Positions 36,960 to 43,207 of a stretch of DNA of 43,207 nt are shown in pieces. The notes below the pieces were generated by a model. It was not told the DNA's origin. It saw only the letters and a list, made by a program, of their open reading frames with translations, and did no database searches. The stretch is from Gammaproteobacteria bacterium (GTDB taxonomy: Bacteria; Pseudomonadota; Gammaproteobacteria; Eutrophobiales; Eutrophobiaceae): contig JAJFKK010000066.1 in NCBI GenBank assembly GCA_021773245.1, positions 1 through 43,207 on the forward strand, read 5' to 3'. Numbering within the stretch: position 1 is the first letter of the stretch; the number at the start of each line of letters is the position of its first letter. The position numbers and the translations under genes were made by a program.

Positions 36960-39551
36960 TTACTCTGGTGATTGTTCTTCTGGAGCATCGCCACCAGCGT
37001 CACCGTCGTCAGCTATTTCAACAATGCGCTCAAGACCGGCTAAATGCTCTTCTTCATTAAGGTTAACCAATCTAACACCTTGGGTGTTACGACCAAATAC
37101 AGAAATATCACCAACAGGTGTTCTTATTAATGTACCTTGATCACTGATCAACATTATTTCATCTTCATTTTCAACCGCAACAGCACCTACAACCGAACCA
37201 TTTCGTTCTGACACTTGAATTGAAATAACACCAACACCACCACGAGATTTTTGAGGATAATCTTCAACCGCGGTACGTTTACCATAACCATTCTCAGTAG
37301 CAGTAAGAATAGTGACATCTTTATTTTCGACAATGATTAACGAAATAACTTTTTTTCCTTCGCTTAATCGAATACCACGGACACCTTTTGCAGTTCGTCC
37401 CATTACTCGGACATGCTCTTCAGGGAAGCGAACAACTTTACCAGCATTACTAAATAACATGATGTCATGCTTACCATCAGTAATTTCAACTCCAATCAAC
37501 TTATTACCTTCAACTAATTCAATTGCTCGTTTACCACTTGGTCTTGGTCGCGCGAATTCAGCTAATGACGTTTTCTTAACGGTGCCATTTTCAGTCGCCA
37601 TAAAGATATATTTATCTTCTTCGTACTCTCTAATCGGCAAAATAGCATTGATTTGCTCACCATCATCTAGCGGCAATAAATTAATGATTGGTTTTCCACG
37701 CGCAGTACGACTCGCTTGTGGTAATTCATATACTTTTAACCAATACACTTTACCGCGATTTGAAAAACATAAAATCGTGTCATGTGTACTCGCCATAAAT
37801 AACTTATCGATGAAATCTTCATCTTTAACTGACGTAGCGGATTTACCACGTCCGCCTCTGCGTTGTGAACGATAAGTATCTATCGGCTGTGATTTGGCAT
37901 AACCGGCATGAGATAAAGTAACGACAACGTCTTCTTCCGTTATCAAATCTTCCATACTTAAATCTTCTTGGGTATGAACAATTTCAGTTTTTCGTTCATC
38001 GCCATACTTTTCGAGAATGACTTCTAATTCTTCGCGTATAACCAGCATCAATCGTTCAGGTCTTGAAAGAATATCGAGTAAGTCAGCGATCGCTTCTAAT
38101 AAATCACCGTACTCTTTAAGAATCTTATCTTTTTCTAGTCCTGTTAATTTTTGCAAGCGTAATTCGAGAATCGCTTGCGCTTGCTCTGGAGACAAACGGT
38201 AACCGCCATCTGTCAATCCATATTCTTTTGGTAAATTATCAGGTCGTGAAGAATCAGCACCGGATCGTTCCAGCATTTCAACAACAGCATCTGATGCCCA
38301 TGTCTGTCCTAATAAAGCAACTTTTGCATCAGCAGGACTGGCTGAAGATTTAATTAAGGCAATCACTGGATCGATATTCGCCAAGGCGACAGCCTGACCT
38401 TCTAAGATATGTGCACGAGCGCGGGCTTTGCGTAATTCAAATACCGTTCTACGGGTAACAACTTCACGTCGATGACTAATAAAGGCCTCTAAAAGATCCT
38501 TTAAATTCATTAAACGGGGTCGATTATCGGCTAACGCGACGATATTTATCCCGAACACCGATTGCATTGCTGTGAACTTATAAAGGTTATTCAGCATCAC
38601 TTCTGCCACTTCACCACGGCGCAATTCGATAACGACACGCATACCGTCTTTATCAGATTCGTCACGTAATTCTCTTACACCGCCAATTTTTTTATCTTTA
38701 ACTAGCTCGGCAATCTTTTCGACCAACCGCGCTTTATTAACCTGATACGGCAATTCGGTGATAATGATTTTGCTTCCAGAATCATGCTCTTCAATTGCAG
38801 CACGGGCTCGAACATAAATTTTGCCTCGTCCTGTCTCATACGCTTCTCGAATACCCGAAGAACCATTAATAATTGCCGCAGTAGGAAAATCAGGACCAGG
38901 AACATGTTGCATTAAATCCTGAATAGTAGAATCCGGATTCTCAATCAAAGCTAAACAAGCAGAAACGACTTCCGTCATATTATGTGGCGGTATATTCGTC
39001 GCCATACCCACAGCTATGCCGCTAGAACCATTAACCAATAGGTTAGGAATACGGGTTGGCATAACAACAGGCTCGTGTTCAGAACCGTCGTAGTTAGGCG
39101 CGAAATCGACAGTTTCTTTATCGAGATCTTCTATAATTTCATGTGCAATTCTCGACATGCGCACTTCGGTGTATCGCATCGCCGCAGGGGAATCACCATC
39201 AACAGAACCAAAATTACCTTGCCCATCGACAAGCATGTAACGCAGAGAAAAAGGCTGAGCCATACGTACCATCGTGTCGTAGACCGCAGTATCACCATGC
39301 GGGTGATATTTACCGATAACATCACCAACAACACGAGCCGATTTCTTATATGGCTTGTTGTAATCGTTACCCATTTCTTTCATAGCAAACAAGACACGAC
39401 GATGCACAGGTTTTAGACCATCACGCACATCCGGCAAGGCACGACCGACGATGACGCTCATTGCGTAGTCCATGTAGGACTGTCGCATTTCGTCTTCTAT
39501 ATTGACGTGGGAAAGATCACGCGCGAAATCAGGATTATCAGTTTCAGACAT
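36960..39551 (-). CDS. gyrA: DNA gyrase subunit A
   Basis: The DNA-cleaving and rejoining subunit of gyrase, which adds negative supercoils. Tyr127 in [10 protein letters not shown] is the active-site tyrosine (Tyr122 in E. coli). The quinolone region reads [10 protein letters not shown]: Thr88 and Asp92 match E. coli positions 83 and 87. Thr is the natural residue in some gammaproteobacteria, so this does not signal resistance. The GyrA box QRRGGRG opens the C-terminal DNA-wrapping pinwheel, and the chain ends in an acidic tail. 863 aa against 875 in E. coli. It heads the serC-aroA run. Confidence 0.99.
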   Translation of the reverse strand: MSETDNPDFARDLSHVNIEDEMRQSYMDYAMSVIVGRALPDVRDGLKPVHRRVLFAMKEMGNDYNKPYKKSARVVGDVIGKYHPHGDTAVYDTMVRMAQPFSLRYMLVDGQGNFGSVDGDSPAAMRYTEVRMSRIAHEIIEDLDKETVDFAPNYDGSEHEPVVMPTRIPNLLVNGSSGIAVGMATNIPPHNMTEVVSACLALIENPDSTIQDLMQHVPGPDFPTAAIINGSSGIREAYETGRGKIYVRARAAIEEHDSGSKIIITELPYQVNKARLVEKIAELVKDKKIGGVRELRDESDKDGMRVVIELRRGEVAEVMLNNLYKFTAMQSVFGINIVALADNRPRLMNLKDLLEAFISHRREVVTRRTVFELRKARARAHILEGQAVALANIDPVIALIKSSASPADAKVALLGQTWASDAVVEMLERSGADSSRPDNLPKEYGLTDGGYRLSPEQAQAILELRLQKLTGLEKDKILKEYGDLLEAIADLLDILSRPERLMLVIREELEVILEKYGDERKTEIVHTQEDLSMEDLITEEDVVVTLSHAGYAKSQPIDTYRSQRRGGRGKSATSVKDEDFIDKLFMASTHDTILCFSNRGKVYWLKVYELPQASRTARGKPIINLLPLDDGEQINAILPIREYEEDKYIFMATENGTVKKTSLAEFARPRPSGKRAIELVEGNKLIGVEITDGKHDIMLFSNAGKVVRFPEEHVRVMGRTAKGVRGIRLSEGKKVISLIIVENKDVTILTATENGYGKRTAVEDYPQKSRGGVGVISIQVSERNGSVVGAVAVENEDEIMLISDQGTLIRTPVGDISVFGRNTQGVRLVNLNEEEHLAGLERIVEIADDGDAGGDAPEEQSPE

Positions 39552-39673
39552 AAATTATTGATGGAAAGAGGGTAAAAAACGCCTTTATTTCTAGTAATTA
39601 TTTGAGGCCGAATCTTATCATAATTCAGCCATTTACCCTATTTTTTTTTTGCTTTTAAGCTACTGATTTTAGG
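39552..39673 (-). promoter_or_regulatory. gyrA upstream region with a ten-base homopolymer
   Basis: Holds a run of ten T (A on the gyrA strand) at 39641-39650 and a TATGAT hexamer on the minus strand at 39617-39622, about 66 bases before the gyrA start. No good -35 is seen. The gap also contains no clear mtnA terminator. Confidence 0.3.
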
Positions 39674-40735
39674 TCAAATTTTACCAAAAATTGCAAGCAT
39701 TTTTTCAGCGTCAGGATCCTGCACAATTCCCTTCTCTGTCACAATCACATCGACCAAATTTGCTGGCGTAATATCGAAAGCAGGATTGATTGCTTCCATG
39801 CCCTTTGGCGCGACTCGAACCCCATTAAAATCAGTGATTTCTTCGGCACTTCTATACTCGATAGGAATGTCTTCTCCTGACTGAATTTGCATATCAACTG
39901 TCGAAAATGGCGCGACAACCATTACTTTTACACCATGATATTTTGCTGACACAGCATGTGAGTACGTACCAACTTTATTGGCAACATCACCATTTGCAGC
40001 AATACGATCTGAGCCAACAATTAACCAATCAATATCGCCGGCTCTCATCAAGCTAGATACGGCAGAATCAATCACCAAATTCACAGGAATATTGTCCTGT
40101 TGTAATTCCCAACTCGTTAATCGCGCTCCTTGCATCCAAGGTCGTGTCTCAGATGAATAAACCTTTTTAACTAATCCGTTCCTGTGTGCTGTTCTAATGA
40201 CGCCTAATGCCGTTCCATAACCGCCTGTAGCAAGTGCGCCCGCATTACAATGCGTCACTATCTGACTATCTGGACTGATTAATTCTGCGCCAAGCCGTCC
40301 CATTTCATGATTTGCAGCGATATCTCCATCATGTATGCGAGTGGCTACTTCCAATAAGGCTGTTTCAGGGTCACCTTCTATTGAATCAAAGGATTTACGC
40401 ATTTCAGCAATTGCCCAGTTTAAATTAACAGCTGTAGGTCTTGATGCAGAAAGAATTTCAAGTTCAGCATTGATAGCAGTCTGCCAATTATCAACAGATG
40501 CTTTATAAGCAGCGCGTGCAGCAAGTACCACAGCATAAGCAGCAGCAACACCTATAGCCGGTGCGCCACGAACAATCATCTCTTTGATTGCATCTGCAAC
40601 ATCGCTGGCAGAATCGTATTCAAGATAAATACTGTCTCTTGGTAACTTGCGTTGATCTAATAAGATCAACTTTCCATCACTCCACTTAACTGCAGCAAAT
40701 GATTCAGTAATGTTTTTTGAATTGTAAATTGTCAA
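39674..40735 (-). CDS. mtnA: S-methyl-5-thioribose-1-phosphate isomerase
   Basis: Converts methylthioribose-1-phosphate to methylthioribulose-1-phosphate in methionine salvage. The RGAPAIGVAAAYA block is near residue 57; the catalytic Cys is in THCNAGALATGGYGTALG (about residue 163) and the catalytic Asp in GSDRIAANGDVANKVGT (about 241). 353 aa; the family is related to eIF2B subunits, but these active-site residues mark a true isomerase. It is divergent from mtaD with a 62-base gap and upstream of gyrA by 122 bases. The later genes of the pathway (mtnB, mtnC, mtnD) are not in the window. Confidence 0.97.
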   Translation of the reverse strand: MTIYNSKNITESFAAVKWSDGKLILLDQRKLPRDSIYLEYDSASDVADAIKEMIVRGAPAIGVAAAYAVVLAARAAYKASVDNWQTAINAELEILSASRPTAVNLNWAIAEMRKSFDSIEGDPETALLEVATRIHDGDIAANHEMGRLGAELISPDSQIVTHCNAGALATGGYGTALGVIRTAHRNGLVKKVYSSETRPWMQGARLTSWELQQDNIPVNLVIDSAVSSLMRAGDIDWLIVGSDRIAANGDVANKVGTYSHAVSAKYHGVKVMVVAPFSTVDMQIQSGEDIPIEYRSAEEITDFNGVRVAPKGMEAINPAFDITPANLVDVIVTEKGIVQDPDAEKMLAIFGKI

Positions 40736-40797
40736 TGGTTATTCAGCCTGTTAATGAATTATCATAGCGTAAAAACAAATAAGGTACTTTTATCGAG

Positions 40798-42108
40798 ATG
40801 AATGTTGATACCCTGATTCATGCCAAATGGATTATACCCGTTGAGCCGAAAAATACTGTCTATGAAAATCATTCTGTTGCTATAAAAGACGGAAAGATAG
40901 AAGCATTACTCCCTACTGACAAAGCTCGTAGTAAATATACGGCCACACAAGAACGCAATCTTGATAAACATGCGCTTATTCCCGGCTTAATCAACGCACA
41001 TACGCATGCCGCTATGAATTTGTTTCGCGGTCTTGCTGATGATTTACCATTAATGGAATGGCTTAATGAACATATCTGGCCAGCGGAAACAAAATGGGTT
41101 GATCCTGAGTTTGTAAAAGACGGAACTGAACTTGCCGTAGCTGAAATGATTCGTGGTGGCACGACTTGTTTCAACGATATGTATTTCTTCCCTGATCAAA
41201 CGGCAGAAGTATGTACTCGTATCGGCATGCGTGCTGTCGTTGGTTTAATACTAATCGACTTTCCAACTGCTTGGGCTAATGATGCCGATGAATATCTACT
41301 TAAAGGCGAACAAGTACATGATACCTATCGTCATGACTCATTAATCAACACCGCTTTTGCACCACATGCGCCTTATACCGTTTCGGATGAACCATTAAAA
41401 CGCGTTAACGTTTTGGCAGAAGAACTCGACATTCCAATTCACATGCATATTCATGAAACAGCATTTGAAGTAGAACAAAGTGTCGAACAACATGGCAAAC
41501 GACCATTACAACGATTATCTGAATTAGGTTTATTAAGCCCACGAATGCTTGCTGTACATATGACGCAATTAAATAAAGATGAAATTAAAGAACTTGCCAA
41601 ACAAGGTGTCAGCGTTGCGCACTGTCCTGAATCAAACCTAAAACTCGCCAGTGGTTTTTGTCCTGTGGGTGAATTAGTTAAGGCCGGTGTGAATGTCTGT
41701 TTAGGTACCGATGGCACAGCAAGCAATAATGATTTAGACATGTTCGGTGAAATGCGAACTGCCGCCCTACTCGCTAAAGGTGTTGCCAATGACAGTACTT
41801 GTCTCGATGCACACACAACATTAAAGATGGCAACACTAAACGGCGCAAAAGCATTAGGACTTGATGAAACAATTGGTTCATTAAAGAAAGGAAAACAAGC
41901 CGACATCGTTGCAATTAATCTAGACCAACTTGAAACCGCACCTCTATACGAACCAGTTTCGCAAATAATTTATTCAGCAAACCGACAACAAGTCAGCGAT
42001 GTTTGGATATCAGGGAAGCAATTGTTAAAGAATAGAGAGTTAACAACGATGGAATATTCGAAGCTGATGGAGAAAGCAAAAGAATGGGAATTGAAGATTA
42101 AGAGTTAA
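40798..42108 (+). CDS. mtaD: 5-methylthioadenosine/S-adenosylhomocysteine deaminase
   Basis: Deaminates methylthioadenosine to methylthioinosine (and often adenosylhomocysteine) with a bound metal. Amidohydrolase fold: first metal site HTHAAMNLFRG near residue 65, HIHETAFEVE in the middle, AHCPESNLKLASG, and the last metal Asp in LGTDGTASNNDLDMFGE. 436 aa is typical for the TRZ/ATZ-type MtaD. Placement next to mtnA and the presence of a methylthioinosine phosphorylase at 21.0 kb support the methylthioadenosine role over guanine- or triazine-type relatives. Followed by a repeat element and not by another coding gene of the pathway. Confidence 0.93.
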   Translation: MNVDTLIHAKWIIPVEPKNTVYENHSVAIKDGKIEALLPTDKARSKYTATQERNLDKHALIPGLINAHTHAAMNLFRGLADDLPLMEWLNEHIWPAETKWVDPEFVKDGTELAVAEMIRGGTTCFNDMYFFPDQTAEVCTRIGMRAVVGLILIDFPTAWANDADEYLLKGEQVHDTYRHDSLINTAFAPHAPYTVSDEPLKRVNVLAEELDIPIHMHIHETAFEVEQSVEQHGKRPLQRLSELGLLSPRMLAVHMTQLNKDEIKELAKQGVSVAHCPESNLKLASGFCPVGELVKAGVNVCLGTDGTASNNDLDMFGEMRTAALLAKGVANDSTCLDAHTTLKMATLNGAKALGLDETIGSLKKGKQADIVAINLDQLETAPLYEPVSQIIYSANRQQVSDVWISGKQLLKNRELTTMEYSKLMEKAKEWELKIKS

Positions 42109-42135
42109 ATATTTTAAGCTTTTTGTTTCGCTTAA

Positions 42136-42305
42136 TAGCGAGTTACTTTCTCATGCGTGCTCAAGAGAAAGTAACCAAAGAGAAGAGCACCCTAATGTCA
42201 TGGCCTAACGGCTACCTTCGCAAGTCATCAGTTACTACGGGTCGCGCATACATTCATCCCTGAATGGATGCACTCAATTGTGCGTCCATGCACAATTGCC
42301 CCTAT
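42136..42305. repeat. Palindrome-rich intergenic repeat element (left copy)
   Basis: Begins with a perfect 11-bp inverted repeat GTTACTTTCTC / GAGAAAGTAAC (42142-42152 and 42165-42175, loop 12), followed by CAAAGAGAAGAGCACCC. It closes with CATCC/GGATG (42255-42270) and a perfect 9-bp inverted repeat CAATTGTGC / GCACAATTG (42275-42283 and 42290-42298, loop 6). The hairpin plus CCAAAGAGAAG is a pattern I remember as a common dispersed repeat in gammaproteobacterial genomes, often misread as short ORFs. No ORF or T-run is present. Confidence 0.7.
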
Positions 42306-42369
42306 AACTAATCACTTACTCAGCATGTCAAAACGGGAGTTAAAACACAATTACACTTATCCTAGCCTT

Positions 42370-43062
42370 TTATTCCCTACGTTGATCTCTTCTTTCTTTA
42401 GCTAATTTCAAACGTTCAGGCTCTGTATATATGCGCTCAAGAAGTAAATTTGTAAAATCCAAAAGATCAGCCGCATCTTCTTTAGTTAAGGTTCCTTGAT
42501 GAGCACCGTCATTACCATCTTCCCTTACACAAGTAGATAATTCTTTTAGTGCTTCGGGTAAAAAACCATTCTCAAACAACCATGGCAATCTAAGTCCAAG
42601 ATCTCTTCTTGTTCGATGGTTTAGTCCATCTACATCATCTTCCGGTAAAATATTTCTAGTAACAAGGTCTATACATAACCTAAACATAGTGCCAGCTGCA
42701 TTGTTACACTCGACTGCAATACACATCGCACCTTCTCTAAATACCGATTCGATTTCTGGAGGAACAAACTCTGGTGGATGAATCTTCGAGGTGTCCTTTA
42801 AACCAATAGCTCCATGTATTTCTACGAATCTATTTACAGCACCTTTGATTTCTACAAGTCCAACTCTATGAACATGTTTGTAATCACCGTCAACACTTTC
42901 AGACAGTACAAATATTGACGATCTACTACACTGCCTACATATACAGAAAGTCTCATACCAGTTCTGCCAACCATGTTCGAATCTCGTTTTAATTGCACTA
43001 GAAAGATCGAAAGTTATTTTCTTCGCACCACACCTTGGGCAATCTGTTACTAACTCTGACAT
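42370..43062 (-). CDS. DUF4145-domain protein with N-terminal zinc ribbon
   Basis: A 230-residue protein. The N-terminus has CPRC (8-11) and CRQC (42-45), a likely zinc ribbon. The C-terminal helical part with LSTCVREDGNDGAHQGTLTKEDAADLLDFTNLLLERIY is the DUF4145 signature, where the N-D-G-A-H block is the conserved centre. DUF4145 occurs alone and fused to restriction-type nucleases; on its own it has no proven role. AGGAAG, 5 bases before the ATG, is a good ribosome site. It is isolated, set between a repeat element on the left and a second repeat-like sequence on the right. Confidence 0.82.
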   Translation of the reverse strand: MSELVTDCPRCGAKKITFDLSSAIKTRFEHGWQNWYETFCICRQCSRSSIFVLSESVDGDYKHVHRVGLVEIKGAVNRFVEIHGAIGLKDTSKIHPPEFVPPEIESVFREGAMCIAVECNNAAGTMFRLCIDLVTRNILPEDDVDGLNHRTRRDLGLRLPWLFENGFLPEALKELSTCVREDGNDGAHQGTLTKEDAADLLDFTNLLLERIYTEPERLKLAKERRDQRRE

Positions 43063-43149
43063 TTTACTTCCTGTTTGAATGTATCTAAATATATTTAATT
43101 ACAATAAAGACTAGCACAGCGATTTAGTATCAGCGATATTTAGTTTTCA

Positions 43150-43207
43150 TTCCCCTCATGGCTTGCCGAGGCGTTGTTTTATTTCATCGGTTGAGCTACA
43201 GGGATGT
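43150..43207. repeat. Probable end of a second repeat copy, cut by the window edge
   Basis: The last 58 bases (CCCCTCATGGCTTGCCGAGG ... GAGCTACAGGGATGT) resemble, from memory, the distal part of the same class of dispersed gammaproteobacterial repeat that carries the GTTACTTTCTC hairpin. If so, this copy points the opposite way to the left one. Not verifiable inside the window because the hairpin part would lie past the edge. Confidence 0.4.

Noticed and set aside
37312-37875. 187-aa plus-strand ORF inside gyrA
   Set aside because: It lies wholly antisense to a complete gyrA with all motifs, and its composition (Ser/Ile/Pro rich, no domain) is that of a shadow.
36960-39551. Quinolone-resistance substitution in GyrA
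   Set aside because: Thr at the position equivalent to E. coli Ser83 is the natural residue in several gammaproteobacteria, and the Asp87 equivalent is unchanged.
41451-41906. 151-aa minus-strand ORF inside mtaD
   Set aside because: Antisense shadow of a complete amidohydrolase.
1-43207. tRNA genes, CRISPR arrays, insertion sequences, prophage genes
   Set aside because: Intergenic regions were read on both strands; no regularly spaced direct repeats, no tRNA-like cloverleaf with CCA or TTC-loop pattern, and no transposase or phage protein was found.

Overview
The window reads as chromosome of a low-GC gammaproteobacterium. Evidence for this is the gene order glyA-nrdR-ribD-ribE-ribBA-ribH-nusB-thiL, the block gyrA-serC-pheA-hisC-tyrA-aroA-cmk-rpsA-ihfB-lapA-lapB-pyrF-mfd, a class I adenylate cyclase, CsiV, and an OprD-type porin. 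I cannot place it to genus. Most of the window is core metabolism and housekeeping. I found no tRNA, rRNA, CRISPR array, prophage or insertion sequence, and no defence system that I can recognise.

Layout. (1) 1-5.6 kb: the 3' part of a response-regulator GGDEF-EAL gene cut by the window edge, an OprD-like porin on the minus strand, class I fumarase followed by a DUF1059 protein and an orphan secreted protein, then a decayed tfoX-like gene missing from the ORF track. (2) 5.7-9.6 kb, plus strand: a P-loop protein of unknown role next to a MetA-family homoserine acyltransferase, a cold-shock protein with a clear terminator, a single-RRM RNA-binding protein using a TTG start, a DsrE-like lipoprotein and an acyl-CoA thioesterase. 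(3) 9.6-16.2 kb, minus strand: the glyA/nrdR/riboflavin/nusB/thiL operon, whose RibBA has a degenerate GTP cyclohydrolase II half. (4) 16.2-22.0 kb, plus strand: a long intergenic region, cyaA, a DUF815 ATPase, hpt, methylthioinosine phosphorylase and a CPXCG protein. (5) 22.0-40.7 kb, minus strand: csiV, mfd, pyrF, lapB, lapA, ihfB, rpsA, cmk, aroA, tyrA, hisC, pheA, serC, gyrA, mtnA. (6) 40.8-43.2 kb: mtaD, a palindrome-rich repeat, a DUF4145 gene, and what looks like the start of another repeat copy at the right edge.

How the genes work together. The best biological story is a deaminating methylthioadenosine salvage route. MtaD converts MTA to methylthioinosine, the phosphorylase at 21.0 kb splits it to hypoxanthine and methylthioribose-1-phosphate, Hpt recovers the hypoxanthine as IMP, and MtnA isomerises the sugar phosphate. 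These four genes lie in two groups about 18 kb apart. The rib operon supplies flavin. The serC-to-aroA block covers serine, phenylalanine, tyrosine, histidine and chorismate synthesis. lapA/lapB tune lipopolysaccharide synthesis.

The least ordinary stretches are the 4.5-5.7 kb region with its tfoX relic, the 427-base glyA/cyaA gap, and the 42.1-43.2 kb tail with repeats around a DUF4145 gene. I do not see a convincing new multi-gene system.
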